Shown here: positions 1 through 12,745 of the stretch, piece by piece
How the letters are laid out: the number at the start of each line of letters is the position of its first letter
Numbering within the stretch: position 1 is the stretch's first letter
From: Codonopsis lanceolata
Lineage: Eukaryota > Streptophyta > Magnoliopsida > Asterales > Campanulaceae
DNA: 64,000 nucleotides
Assembly (NCBI GenBank): GCA_013146195.2
Contig: CM028378.1
Coordinates: 77,777,254 to 77,841,253, forward strand
Reading direction: 5' to 3'
Notes under the pieces: generated by a model
What the model was told of the DNA's origin: nothing
Databases searched by the model: none
What the model saw: the letters and a program-made list of their open reading frames with translations, nothing else
Position numbers and translations under genes: made by a program

Positions 1-2558
1 CAATAATATTTAAAAGAGCTTTAGCGGAAGAAACCGTAGTGAACCATTAACATATAAACAAGCTCGACATATAAGTCGGCATACAAAAGATATTAAGTAT
101 CAAGTCATTAAGTACTACAACAACAAAATCCCCAAGACAAGTCTAAGTGACTTGCTTCCCAACGCCCTTGCCAAAATAAAAGTCTAACTCTAAAAGTCCC
201 AAAAGAGCAAACTTGAGCTCACAAGCAACCAAACGCGAATGGCGAATCTAGTGAACCGCCTCGCTCGGATCTAAGGAAAACAAAGCAAACAAATAGGTAA
301 GTCGAAAGACTTAGTAAGTTACTAAAAATGCATGTTCATGTTATAGCATGACATTTATCACAATTATGGTACATGATCATCATATAGCACTTAGCACATT
401 GTTCACATAAGTGCGTAAAATAAATCATACAAGTAGGATATGATATAGTCACGGCCGCTCAGTAGCTCCCCGCAATAAACTTTATTATACCGATCGTGCC
501 ACATCGATGCTCGTGATTACATCGACTTTATCGAGAACCTACTCGATCTAGATAGCAAGCCAATGCGCACGATTGATACAGCCAAGGGCTACTTCCCCCA
601 CCGCGTCAACACGGAGGTGTGTGAGGTCCAAAGGGCGCATTCATAGCGAGCACCTAATCTCACAATTCGTGAAGGCGATGCATCGCCTCACCCGACGTAA
701 TAAACAAACCAAATAGCCACTGGACTCAATGTGATGCACAAGTAGATATTTACTTGACTTAAACCATTAAGGATCGATCCACAAGAGCGAACTCATCCGA
801 CAAAGTAGGTTATTAATCTCTACCATAAATCATGTCAAGGCAATTAATTGCTCAAAACCCATCATACATATCAACTTGTTGCAAACAATTAAATCAAGTT
901 CATATTTGAGTAAACTCAATCAAACGGTGTCCAAACTTCGTAGGGATTGAAATTAGAGTTCAACATGTTCAAATCTTCCCTAGAGTCGAACTGCTGAGTC
1001 TTTACTCTAAATTCTCACTTTGGAGTAATTGAAGCTATGTGCTTCATAACTCAACCTAGGCCATTTCTAAGTTCATCTAGGTTATAAATTCACCAAGGCA
1101 TTGCAATGTGATTCATATACATCATAGAGTTCAATTTTGAGGATAGAACACATAACAACTTAACAACATACAATGTAGGCTCAAATTAGGCATTCTCATA
1201 TAGCACTTGTTCAAGCAACACATGTAATACATGTTTCTAACATGTTCAAAACCTTAAATAGACAAGATGAAAGAGTATTATAAACTTTACTAAGCATAAA
1301 ATCCTCCTATACATGCTCCTAGCAAGTTCATACTTTCAAAACACAAGAAGAGAGCATAGGAAGCATATGTGTCCTCATTGACCTCAATCATCATAAACTT
1401 TGTTTCCTTAGGGTCAATGAGAACTAAAAAGAGAAGAAGAAGAGAAGTAACTTACTTGTATTCTACACCCAAGAAAGCAAATGGAAAGATTGATCGGTTG
1501 GAAATGATCTACTCTTCAAGCTCTACTCTTCTATGGTGGTGGCTTGAGCAATGGAAGAAGGGATGAGGGAAGACCAAGAGGAAAGCTTCAAGAAGCCATG
1601 GAAACTCTCTCTCTCTCACGTTTTTGGAAGAGCCTTCAAAGAAATGAGGAGTCTCAAGGCTGAAATGTGGCTTATATTGGTTGAAAATGTGAGGGACAAG
1701 TGTCAACATGATGTGGTTGATAAATATCTGATTTTGGTGGTTAATTGATCACTAAAGGTCTCTTAATCCACCCTTAAAACTTGTTAGAGATGTTAGGGTA
1801 TAAGTAAGGAGGGTTAGGGGGTTTAAGTGGGTTTAGAAAAGGTTTGATAGGGGTTTGGGTGTAAAAGTCGCACAACAAAGAAAACAGGAAAAATCCCGTA
1901 GGTGAACTTCCCGATGTTGAGGCGGGCGCCCACTCTAGCCAGGCGGGCGCCGGGCTTCTAAGCTGCTATCAAGGCCATTTTGCAATGCTCTCAAGATTGC
2001 CTCCGAGGCGGGCTAGTGATCAAAATTGATGCGAGCGCATCGTCTAGCCCTTGAACTTGGTCTAAACATGTCCTAAATGGTCCCAAACTTATGGGCAACC
2101 ATTCTAAGGTCTAACCCAACTCAAAACAAGTCGGAAACACACCCGAACAACATCCGGAACAAGGTAGAACAAGGCTCGAATCATGCGACTTAATGGTTAA
2201 CTAATCAAACACCAATCAAACACCAATCAAACACCAATCATACTAGGATAACTTGGACATGGAAAAGGCTTGTTTAAACATGGTTATGACCTGAATACAA
2301 GGCCAAGAACTCAACGAACACTTCGCACGACGAAATACAAGCAATACGAGCAACGAGGGAAAATCGCTAAGGCCAAAACAAAGCAATCGAACCGGCGATT
2401 CAACAAGCAAGCATACATGATTCTAAACATGTTAAGAGCTTCATGAATGACTTATGAATGTTTCTAAATCATATATAGACTAAGTAAACATGCTCACAAT
2501 CAACAAGAAAACATGAAGGCAAGCACACAATGCACATGCAAGAATCCGGGGTGTTACA
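1..2558 (-). repeat. 3' LTR of Ty3/gypsy element G1, cut by window start
   Basis: This is the 3' LTR of the minus-strand chromovirus G1. It matches the LTR at 7232-13795 throughout, and window base 1 aligns near 7496, so about 265 bases lie outside the window. On the minus strand it starts TGTAACACCCC at 2558, directly after a purine tract. It keeps a TATA box (about 1672-1678), a GTAAGT donor (rc of 1450-1455) and a pyrimidine-rich AG acceptor (rc of 271-272). GC-rich palindromes lie at 1917-1962. It differs from its partner by many 1-2 base gaps, and an 11-base unit is repeated three times near 2205-2240 against once in the partner. Confidence 0.85.
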
Positions 2559-2573
2559 CTCTCCCCTCCTTTA
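2559..2573 (-). promoter_or_regulatory. Polypurine tract of G1
   Basis: Read on the minus strand this is TAAAGGAGGGGAGAG, immediately before the TGTAACACC start of the 3' LTR. That is where the primer for plus-strand DNA synthesis lies in an LTR retrotransposon. G2 has a near-identical tract at 39210-39224. Confidence 0.8.
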
Positions 2574-3760
2574 GGAATTTAGTCCCTAAATTCTTACCAA
2601 GTTCATCAAACAAATGTGGATGCTTCTCGCGATCTCCGCTCGCTTCCCAAGTCGCTTCCTCAATGTTGTGATTTCTCCAAAGGACTTTGACTAAGGGAAT
2701 TCTTTGGTTCGTAGCACTTGCTCTTTGGTATCCAAAATCTTCACTGCTTTTCAACATAAGACATATCCGGCTCAAATGTTATCTCCTCATACTCAAGTAC
2801 ATGGGACTCATCTTTCAAATACTTTCGCAACATGGAAACATGGAAGACATTATGAGTCTCCGAAAGTGAAGGTGGTAATGCAACTCGATAAGTTTAAAGA
2901 CCCAACTTTCTCAAGAATCTCGAATGGGCCAATGTACCTCTGTAAGCTTCCCTTTCTTGCCGAATCTCTTCGCACTCTTCTTGGTGACACCTTCAAGAAC
3001 ACGTAGTCTCCCACTTGGAACTCAAGATCCCGCCTACGATTATCCGCTGAACTCTTTGTCGACTTTGAGCGGTGCGCAATCTATCTCTAATCAACTTCAC
3101 GCCTCAACCGATCGTTGCACTAACTCGAACCCCAAAGTTTCGCCTCTCCAACTTCGTCCCAACAAATTGGTGATCTACACTTACGCCCATACAATGCTTC
3201 ATACGGCGCCATCTTGATACTCGACTGATAGCTGTTATTATACGCAAACTCGGCTAAAGGTAAGTGAGAATCCCAACTTCCTTGAAAATCCACTCGCACA
3301 AGCTCGAAAGATATCCTCCAAAATCTGAATCAATCGCTCGGACCGACCATCCGCTTGTGGATGAAAAGCTGATCGAATTTCAAATCTGCTCCCAAAGCCT
3401 CCCGCAACGACCTCCAAAATCTAGATGTAAACCTCGGATCTCTATCTGACACAATACTCACAGTACGCCATGAAGTCTCACAATCTCCTCGAATGTACAA
3501 GGTCGCCAACCGAGTCAATGAATAAGTGATCGCGATCGAATAAAGTGTGCGCACTTAGTCAATCTGTCAACTATAACCCAAACCATTAAATCCTCGCGCG
3601 CTGTAACCCCTCACAAAATCCATAGTAATAAACTCCCATTTCCATTCAGAATCTCAAGTGGTTGTAGAAATCCCGCAGCCTTGATGTTCAAATTTTAACC
3701 CGTTGACAAGTCAAACACTTTGACACATACCCGCAATTCCCTCTTCATGCCTTTCCACCA
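2559..3760 (-). pseudogene. G1 integrase core and C-terminal chromodomain remnant
   Basis: This is the last part of the G1 polyprotein on the minus strand. Integrase core signatures can be read in broken frames, including SDRDPRFTSRFW near 3420-3470 and a TYSLTRLATLYI stretch near 3500. The C-terminus (about 2554-2775) reads IPLVKVLWRNHNIEEATWE, the short chromodomain-like tail typical of plant Tekay/Del chromoviruses, then KHPHLFDELGKNLGTKF. Several frameshifts and stops separate these blocks. Integrase inserts the DNA copy, and the chromodomain is thought to direct it to heterochromatin. G2 carries the same region in better condition at 37900-39150. Confidence 0.8.
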
Positions 3761-3777
3761 AAATTGTCTTTTCAAAT

Positions 3778-4182
3778 CTAAATACATCTTCGTGCTCCCT
3801 GGTGAATGGTATACCTCGCTTTATGAGCCTCATCAAGAACTAACCTCTTCAATTCATTATTAGAAGGGACACAAATTCTACCTCGAAATGTCAAAGTACC
3901 CTCACTATTAATCACAAAATCAGGCGATACATTCTCAGCCAACCCATCAATAATTTTCTTCAACTCCGGATCATTCCCTTGCGCTTCTCTAATTTTCCCA
4001 AATAAAACTGGCGTAGCACGAACATTTGCGAAAATCACACCTCTATCATAAACACTAGGACCCCAATCTCGCAAATCTTCCAACATCTTCCATTCTCTAA
4101 CCATCATACAAGACATGTGAACTTTCCTACTCAAGGCATCCGCTACTACATTTGCCTTCCCGGATGATACAAAATAGTACAA
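3778..4182 (-). pseudogene. G1 RNase H end and integrase N-terminal domain remnant
   Basis: This stretch follows the RNase H domain. It contains ANVVADALSRKVHMSCM, the usual RNase H-to-integrase linker (VADALSR), and runs to the start of the zinc-binding integrase domain (DEAHKARYTIHQG). The order RNase H then integrase marks the Ty3/gypsy type rather than Copia. The frame overlaps the preceding RNase H frame by about 37 bases because of an indel near 4146-4182. The protein cannot be made from this copy. Confidence 0.8.
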
Positions 4183-4514
4183 TCATGATCCTTTAATTTC
4201 TCCATCCATCTTCTTTGCCTCATGTTCAACTCCTTTTGAGAAAACAAATACTTCAAACTTTTGTGGTCGGTAAAGATCTCAAACTTAGCCCCATATAAGT
4301 AATGCTTCCATTTATGCAACGCGAAAATAATCGCAGCCAACTCTAAATCGTGTGTCGGGTAATTCTGCTCATGAATAGACAACTTCCTCGACGCATAGGC
4401 GATAACTCTACCATTTTGCATCAGCACACAACCCAAACCTTCCTTAGAAGCATCGCTATAGATCACAAAATTATCTCCTCCACTAGGCAAAGCCAAAATA
4501 GGTGCCGACGCCAA
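4146..4514 (-). pseudogene. G1 RNase H domain remnant
   Basis: This is a Ty3/gypsy RNase H domain. It reads NFVIYSDASKEGLGCVLMQ with the first catalytic aspartate, then HDLELAAIIFALHKWKHYL with the glutamate, then FTDHKSLKYLF with the next aspartate. In an active element this domain removes the RNA strand during reverse transcription. It is separated from the upstream RT by a deletion near 4515-4530 that breaks the frame. Confidence 0.85.
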
Positions 4515-4521
4515 CCGCTTC

Positions 4522-5260
4522 TTAAGCTCTTGAAACTAGCCTCACATTTCTCGCCCAAACAAATGGCATATTCTTTTGTGTCAATCTAGTCATAGGAGTC
4601 ACAATCCGAGAAAATCCCTCAATAAATCTCCGGTAATAACCCGCTAGACCCAAGAAACTCCGAACCTCGGTAACTGAACTAGGTCTCTTCCAATTCATCA
4701 CCGCTTCAACCTTAGAAGGATCAACGGCTATCCCGGCGCTAGAAACTATATGCCCCAAAAATGATACTTCTTCAAGCCAAAAAGCACATTTGCTAAACTT
4801 TGCATAAAGCTGTTTCTCCCGAAGAATAGACAAGACAATCCTCAAGTGTTTCTCATGCTCCTCCCGAGATTTCGAATACACTAAGATATCATCAATAAAG
4901 ACTACCACGAAACAATCAAGATAGCTATGAAAGACACGGTTCATCAAGTCCATAAACACCGCTGGTGCATTCGTCAACCCAAACGGCATCACTACAAATT
5001 CAAAGTGCCCATATCTAGTACGAAAAGCCGCCTTTGGAATGTCTTCCTCTCTAACCTTCAATTGGTAGTAACCCCATCTCAAATCAAGCTTAGAATACAC
5101 AATAGACCCTTGCAATTGGTCAAAAGATCATCAATGTGGGGTAGTGGATATTTATTCTTAATGGTCACCTTATTCAATTCCCCGATAATCTATGCATAAC
5201 CGCAAACTCCCATCTTTCTTCCTCACAATAAGACCGGTGCGCCCCAAGGCGACACACTCG
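4522..5260 (-). pseudogene. G1 reverse transcriptase remnant
   Basis: This is a Ty3/gypsy reverse transcriptase. The best frame covers 5115-4522 and contains YSKLDLRWGYYQLKVREEDI, FVVMPFGLTNAPAVFMDLMN and the catalytic box FIDDILVYSK near 4899-4880. Earlier motifs (the D-Y-R-E-L-N and P-L-P type segments) lie at about 5120-5260 in shifted frames. Compared with the G2 copy at 36500-37230 the two are nearly identical at protein level, so G1 and G2 belong to one family. The frame ends in a shift at about 4522. Confidence 0.85.
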
Positions 5261-5639
5261 GTTTAATAAAGCCAATCTCTAGAGTTCTTGCAACCGAATT
5301 TTCAACTCCTTAAGCTCCGCGGCGCCATCCTATACGGTGCCTTAGAAATCGGTGAAGTCCCTGAATAAGCTCAATACAAAATTCTAGCTCTCTATCGGGT
5401 GGCATAGCATGGTCGGTAGAAAATACATCGGAAACTCACATACTACCGAACCTCTTCTAATTTCGGCGAAGACTTCTTCTTATCAACAACGCATGCAAGA
5501 TAACCCGCACACCCTTGAGACAATAATTTTCTAGCCCTTAGAGCAGAAATAAAATGCAAGTCACTGATGCATGATCACCCACAAATGTAAATTCAGCACA
5601 CCCGACATATAAAAAGTAACCCGCTTCTTATGGCATCAA

Positions 5640-5960
5640 CTATAGCATGATAAGCACATAACCACCCATGCCAAGAATCACATCAAAATCACGTATAGGT
5701 AGAACTACCAAGTCCGGATGCAAAGTGTGGTCACCCACCAATACATCACAAGATTTAAACACTTCGATGCGAGCATATATTCCCCGAGCGGGTAGACACT
5801 TCAAGCAAATATGGCAAAGGTTGAGGCAAGACACATAGATTCTCAACAAAGTGCGGCAACATAAGAATGTGAAGACCCCGGATCTATGAGAACTCGAGCC
5901 TTATGATCAAATATAGAAAGAGTACCTCCTATCACCGCCAGAACCTCGAACCTCGACGAT
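5640..5960 (-). pseudogene. G1 protease region remnant
   Basis: This segment aligns with the protease and protease-RT linker of G2. EVFKSCDVLVGDHTLH and DLVVLPIRDFDVILGM can be read at 5770-5670. The upstream part (about 5960-5830) corresponds to the G2 aspartic protease segment ending VENLCVLPQ but is frame-shifted. No intact catalytic D-S/T-G triad frame remains. Confidence 0.65.
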
Positions 5961-7110
5961 CAAAACACACGGCAAACACCGCCTCGCACCTTAGGTTTAC
6001 CATCCCCATCTCTCTTAGCCCCTGCATCGCCGATGCGCGCACCCGACCGATTGGCCTTAAACTTTGGACAATCTTTCTTCATGTGAGTTCCATCACCACA
6101 ATAGTAACACTTCCCAGCTTTTCCCCCAACACCTATCAATCCTGTCCGCACTCCGACAACGAACAAATCATAGTCTCATTACGTGATCCTTGCCGCCTCG
6201 AGTAGAAGAAGTGTTGCTTGCCCTCCTTCCTGCCTCGGGCCTACCTTGGCCTCCACCTCCTATCTCTGCTTCCTTGGTATCCCCTTTGTTACCCGAATTA
6301 TTTCCCCGATTAGTGTTCTCGAGTATTCGTGCGTGCATTACCCGAATTATTCTTGACCCGGTGCTCCTCAATATCCTCGCTCCACCTCATAAGCTCGATC
6401 AACTGCACTCCAATAATCAGTGAGCTTAAGTGCTAGAATTTGCTTCCTAAATTCAGTTCTCAACCCCTTAACAAACTTATGTGTCCTCCGTGCTTCAAGA
6501 GGAATCGATACGTATAATAACGGCTCAACTCGTGAACTTTCGGAATACTCCGCCACGCTCATGCTACCCTCAAGATCATAGAAATTCCTTCTCCCTTTTG
6601 TTGCGAACTACATCCGTACATACTCATTCTTAAACTCCCTTTGAAAATTAGCCCAAGTGATAGGAACTTGTTTGAATCTCCCAACTTTCCTTCAACACAT
6701 TCCACCAATGTTCGGCAGCTCCCTTAAACTTAAATGTCGCTAGCACGAATCTCTCCTCATCGGTACACCCCAACATAGATAGCACCTTAATCATCTCTTC
6801 CATCCACAACTCAGCCTCCCTAGGTTTCTGCCCCGAAATGCACTAGGCTTCGCCTAAGGAATCTCTCTAAAAGAGTGGTGTCATTCCTCGGTCTCCGGTG
6901 GTGGTACAACCCCCTTCCTCTGGTGGTCTTTCCCTCGGCTTGACCTCCTGGCCTTTTGCCGAAAGCCATCCCGGCCCCTTTTGCGGAAAGCCTACGGTGT
7001 AACCTACGGTGTAATCGCCATATCCGGACCCACCGGATTCGCGGGGCGGCGGCATGCCAGTCTGCCGCCTCGACCTCTCCAGGCCTACCTACCACGGCCA
7101 TTGCCATCCC
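5960..7110 (-). pseudogene. G1 gag remnant with zinc knuckle
   Basis: This is the capsid-type part of G1 in several broken frames. The most telling pieces are ARRTHKFVKGLRTEFRKQIL with LALKLTDYWSAVDRAYEVE (6480-6370) and a CCHC zinc knuckle, KCYYCGDGTHMKKDCPKFK (about 6110-6055). The knuckle binds the genomic RNA in active elements. The N-terminal 300-400 bases (6700-7110) hold a low-complexity basic and Gly/Pro-rich segment with many stops. A 9-base unit is duplicated near 6990-7015. Confidence 0.75.
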
Positions 7111-7218
7111 TAGGATTATCCATCGAACCCCTACAAGAATTCACTCGGCGTTAGAATCAACACACAAATAACCAACCCACCTAGGCCATGGAACCTATCC
7201 TCGGCCGAAGCCTAACTA

Positions 7219-7231
7219 TAGCTCGATACCA
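7219..7231 (-). promoter_or_regulatory. Primer-binding site of G1 (tRNA-iMet type)
   Basis: Immediately inside the 5' LTR, read on the minus strand, is TGGTATCGAGCTA. The usual plant initiator-methionine primer site is TGGTATCAGAGC, so this site matches over the first seven bases and again after a one-base change or loss. It marks the start of minus-strand DNA synthesis and fixes the inner edge of the LTR at 7232. Confidence 0.7.
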
Positions 7232-9021
7232 TGTGACGGCCACTGGACCCAATGCGAGATCCCGAGCCGTGCCGTCCAAATAGGCAATAATACAAGCATG
7301 CACAAGTAGGATAATAAAATTCATGTGGCGCAACATCGCATACAATTAACAACTCGGCTACACTTGGCCGGAAAATAACTTTAAAATAGACAAGTCTTCG
7401 GTGACGTTACAGCCGGAACCCAACAACTACTCCTACAATATTAACACATGCTTATAAAAACCTCAACGGCCACTACATGCCGGAGACAACAACAACAATA
7501 ACACTTTAAAAGAGCTTTAGCGGAAGAAACTGTAGTGAACCATTAACATATAAACAAGCACGACATATAAGTCGGCATACAAAAGATATTAAGTATCAAG
7601 TCATTAAGTGTACTACAACAACAAAATCCCAAGACAAGTCTAAGTGACTTGCTTCCCAACGTCCTTGCCAAAATAAAAGTCTAACTTCTAAAAGTCCCAA
7701 AAGAGCAAACTTGAGCTCACAAGCAACCAAACGCGGAAAGGTGAATCTAGCGTGAACCGTCTCCTCGGCTCGGATCTAAGGAAAATAAAGCAAACAAATA
7801 GGGTAAGTCGAAAGACTTAGTAAGTTACTAAAAATGCATGTTCATGTTATAGCATGACATTATCACAATTATGGTACATGATCATCATATAGCACTTAGC
7901 ACATTGTTCACATAAGTGCGTAAAGTAAATCATACAAGTAGGATATGATATAGTCACGGCCGCTTCGTAGCTCCTGCAATAAACTTTATTATACTGGATC
8001 GTGCCACATCGATGCTCAGTGATTACATCGACTTTTATCGAGAACCTACTCGATCTAGATAGCAAGCCAATGCGGCACGTATTGATACGGCAAAGGGGCT
8101 ACTTCCCCATTGCGGCCAACAATGGAGGTGTGTGTGAGGTCCCAGGTGCGGCGATCCATAGCGAGCACGAATCTCACAATTCGTGAAGGCGATGCATCGT
8201 CCCACCCTGACTTAATAAACAAACCAAATAATGCCAACTGGACTCAATGTGATGCACAAGTAGATATTTACTTGACTTAAACCAATTAAGGATCGAATTC
8301 GACAAGAGCGAACTCGACCGACCAAGTAGGGTATTAATCTCTACCATAAAACATGTCAAGGCAATTAATTGCTCAAAACCAATCTTTCATAACAACTTGT
8401 TGTAAACAACTAAACCAAGCTCATATTTGAGTAAACCCAATCTAACGGTGTCCAAACTTTGTAGGGATTGAAATTAGGGTTCAACATGTTCAAATCTTCC
8501 CTAGAGTCGACTCCGTTGAGTCTTTACTCTAAATTCCCAATTTCCGGGTAATTGAAGCTATGTGCTTCATAACTCAACCAAGGCCATTTCTAAGCTCATC
8601 TAGGTTATAAATTCACCAAGGCATTGCAATGTGATTCATATACATCATAGAGTTCAATTTTGAGGATAGAACACATAACAACTTAACAACATACAATGTA
8701 GGCTCAAATTAGGGCATTCTCATATAGCACTTGTTCAAGAAACACATGTAATACATGTTTCTAACATGTTCAAAACCTTGAATAGACAAGATGAAAGAGT
8801 ATTATAAACTTTACTAAGCATAAAATCCTCCTAAACATGCTCCTAGCAAGTTCATGCTTTCAAAACACAAGAAGAGAGCATGGGAAGCATATATGTGTCC
8901 TCATTGACCTCAATCATCATAAACTTTGTTTCCTTAGGGTCAATGAGAACTAAAGAGAAGAAGAGAAGTAACTTACTTGTATACTACACCCAAGAAAGCA
9001 AATGGAGAGATTGATCGGTTG

Positions 9022-9026
9022 GAAAT
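9022..9026. repeat. Target-site duplication, left copy (GAAAT)
   Basis: GAAAT directly precedes the nested LTR start and is repeated directly after its end at 12741-12745. The uninterrupted G1 3' LTR has the single-copy site (TTGGAAATGATCTACTC near 1498-1514), which confirms the insertion. Confidence 0.95.
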
Positions 9027-12000
9027 TGTGACGACCCGACCCGGATCTCAATACGAAATCCCAAGGTCGTGCCGCCAGAAAGCAAATAACAACAAACAAG
9101 TAGCAAATAATGGGTAGGGCCATAACGGCGATACACCGACAACTCAAAACATACGCGGAAGCAAAATATAACATAACAGTGGCGCCCGAGCTAACAAGCT
9201 CAAACTAAAGCAACCAAAGAGATAGTAAATCTCTCGGTCCAAAAATTCGACTCGCGTGCCGCAACATTGGGCACGTAGAACAAACTCCCTGTTATGCAAT
9301 TCAGTATAGAGCATAAAATAAACCAAGTCATCGGCGAAGCTACGGCCGGAACCCAACATTACACTAAGTCTAAGACTCTAGTCTAACAACTCAACGGCTA
9401 AAAACATGCCTGAGTACAAACATAATATTTAACTAGCAATTTAACATGCTAACATAATCACCAATTAACCAAGCGCGACCAAAACCAGTCGGCTACCAAC
9501 AACATGAGTACTAACATTTATAAGTACTAACAACCGAGAAAACATATGGAGATATAACCATAAATAAACATCCAAAGACGACTTCTACTTGTCGGCTACC
9601 AAAAAAATAAGCTAAACAACATAATTACAAATAACACAATTCACATTTAGGTTGCTACCCCAACATGAAGTTTACATAACTTCATCTTTCCCAACGACCT
9701 CACCAAAAACAAATAAACTATCTAAGTAGCAACCTTGCAAAATAATACTTCGTCAACGCAATCTTCTTGATTTACTTGGATCCGCGCTCGGCTCGGATCT
9801 AGGAAAACAACCAACAAATAAAAGTAAGTCACAAAGACTTAGTAAGTTACTAACCGTAACTTCCTATCATGGCATAATACTCAATCATAAATTACATCAT
9901 GCTATCGTCATGAAATAACTTTATATAAAATCATGTTATGGCATCCATGCTCAACATTAATAAAACATGTTATCATTGTAGTATAACATCTCACTAAAAT
10001 CCATGTCAAGGCATTTATATGCTTAACGATCATAATTCTTGTTATTGATATAACATAGCCTTCCGATGATTTACATGTCAAGGCATATAAACTTAACAAC
10101 AATAATTCCTCTTTTAACATAATGCCATATCCGAATAATATTCATGATAAAGCATATTAACATAACAACGGTAATTCATGTTATTGTTATAACATAGCCT
10201 TCCCATAATATTCATGTCAAGGCATATAAACTTAACAATAATAATCTATACCTTTGGCATAAAACCACATTCCAATAATACTCATGTGATAGCATACATG
10301 CTTAACAACATTAATCAATATGTTATCTATTAAGTATAACATGTAAGAAACCAAAACAAACATCATATCATATCCAATTCACCAAGCACGTTATTCACTT
10401 AAGCACTTGTGAAACAATTCATGTATAAGGGATATGATACCATTACCCAAATTCCTCCGCGCGTGTCGCTCCTGCAAAAACACGTGCAAAACCCTTATGT
10501 GCCCTCGATATCCTCTCTCGTAGATATCGACGCCCCCGAGACGCCTCCGCCGAGTTCCATAGTTATCAAAGTCATGTGTATTACTACAACTAAGATAAAC
10601 TACTTCCCCACCGTGGCCATCGATGGAGGGGTGTGTGCAAACCCGGCACGGCGATCCATCGCGATCACGAACCTCACAATTCGTGAAGACGATGTATCGT
10701 CCCACCAAAACTCAACAAACCGACGCCAGCTGGACTCAAAACCCAAGCACAAGTAATATATACTCATATGCTCAAAACAAGTAGGTAAACACTCTACTAT
10801 CAAACTAGTCATGCAATTCATCCACAACTAGCATAAACATCACAACCGAGAATCATATAAGCTCTCATAATCAAGTGTGCTTCACACACTTCAAAACTTC
10901 TTGGAGGCTCGACCTCCATGAATTCTACCCAAAATTCCGTAGGACTTAAAATTATAGTTCCTAGGATTCATACTAACCCAAAGGTTAACTCCGTTGAGTT
11001 CAATCTAAGTTTTCCGAAAATTCAAGGAATAGAAGCTTAGGCTTCATCATCCCCCTATATTCATAACTATCGCCCGAAACCATAATCCCAATGTTCAATA
11101 TACTCATATAAACCCAACAAATTATTTAACAAAGCAACTTAGAACAAATTAATCATCTTGAGCATAATTTCATCTAAGTCATCATACCAATCATAACCTT
11201 CAAAACATGATTAAAATTTACAACATGGTTTAATATAATCTCTTAAACATGTGTAATTCAAAAACTAGGCTTACAATCATGTTTGACAAGCCGAAACACA
11301 ATTTGGGGAAAATCCCCTTCCAAGCATCTTTGTCATTCAAGCTCAATACCCATAATCAATTCATATAGCAAAGTTTAATATACTCTATTAAGCATATAAA
11401 ACACATTAATCAAGCTCACATCATCAATTTGCAAGCTAAAACAAAATTAGGGCAAGGCACCCTCCAAGAATCTCAACCAAACCAACATCAATCCACATGA
11501 ACAATCAACATAATCATGAATTTCAAGTTCAATAGGCCAATCAAGCTAGTTAGAACATGAATTTCACATAATCATGGTCTCACATAGGCCAATCAAGTTC
11601 TATCATGAATTTGAAATCCTAGGGTTCATGCATCTTCTATAAACCCTAACAATGGCTTCCATTGACCCAAATAGCACACATGGTTGATTCCCTAGGGTCA
11701 ATGGAGCCTAAAAAGAAGGAGAAGAAAGGTAGAAACTTACCAAAACTTAGCCCTAACAAGCTGAGAATTTGTGCCCTAACAATGGTGTTTCTCCTCAACT
11801 CTTTCTTCAACCTTGAAGGTGGAATGGGGAAGATGAAGACTCCATTAATGGCCTCCAAGATCAGCCCTTCAAGACCCACGAATCTCCTCCTCAAGCTCTC
11901 TCTCTCAAGCCCTTTGAGTGCTCCCAGAAATTCGCAAGAAGAGAGAAAGAGGAAGTCGACTTCTGCTTGGCCGAACTATGAAGAATGCGGCAGATTCTTT

Positions 12001-12740
12001 GGGTTTTATATGGGGATTAAATCCTCTAATTAAACCACTAATTAGCCCCTAATACTCTAATAGGTGTTTAGGATTAGTATTAGGATAAATAAGTAGGGTT
12101 AGGATGGGTTTAGATTAGGTCTAAATGGTCAAACTTTCGGACAGATCAGAAAAAGAGGCAAAATCCGACATTCGAAATCGACCGGTCGCTAGGGTTAGGA
12201 GGATGCGACCTCATCCAAGGCAATTTCAGCATTTAGGGTTTTGTTCAATCCTTGCTCGATCCCGGCCTCTCCCGCGTGCATTCTCGAGTCCTTCCAAGCC
12301 AAAATTGGTCTACAATTCACCCTTAATATCCTCCAATTTATAACCAAAGGAATCAAGTCTCAAACCTCATCAAAACAGGGCCAAGAACTCAGGCAGAACT
12401 CGCCCGAACGACGACCGGAAAAGTGAAACTGAAAAGGGTTTTCGCTAGAATCCAACTAGCAACCAAACCGTCGATGCAACTAGCATCTAACAAACATCCA
12501 AGGCCTGAAAATGATGTTTTAAATGCCCTCTAACAATTATCCATGAAGTTACAACATAAAACATAAACCCGAGATTCAAAGCATCTCGCGAAAGAAAAGT
12601 GCATACATGCATCTCAAACGACGTCAACGATCATGCTATTGACTCTAAACATATACGGGAGCTAAATGAACATGTTTATGATGATTATCAATGTATGAAT
12701 CCATGCATGACACAATCAAGCAACATTTTAGGGTTTTACA
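9027..12740 (-). mobile_element. Solo LTR of a related, longer Ty3/gypsy family, nested in the G1 LTR
   Basis: This 3,714-base unit begins TGTGACGACCCGACCCGG, ends GGGTTTTACA, and is flanked by 5-base GAAAT repeats. It has no gag or pol sequence, no primer site and no polypurine tract, so it is a solo LTR left by recombination between two LTRs. By its ends and internal landmarks it is the same orientation (minus) and a distant relative of the G1 LTR. On the minus strand it shows a TATA box (about 12004-12012), a GTAAGT donor (rc of 11735-11740) and a pyrimidine-rich AG acceptor (rc of 9799-9800). A CGACCGGTCG palindrome lies at 12179-12188. At 3.7 kb it is long for an LTR. Confidence 0.9.
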
Positions 12741-12745
12741 GAAAT
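12741..12745. repeat. Target-site duplication, right copy (GAAAT)
   Basis: This is the right-hand GAAAT after the nested solo LTR. Host LTR sequence (TTCTACTCTTCAAGC) resumes immediately. Confidence 0.95.

Noticed and set aside
10391..10756. Overlapping open frames of 105 and 115 codons on both strands inside the nested solo LTR
   Set aside because: They lie in LTR sequence, have no recognised domain, and the equivalent frame is not kept in the related LTRs.
11646..12033. Frames of 82 and 123 codons inside the nested solo LTR
   Set aside because: They overlap the predicted promoter and first leader exon and show no homology or conservation in related LTRs.
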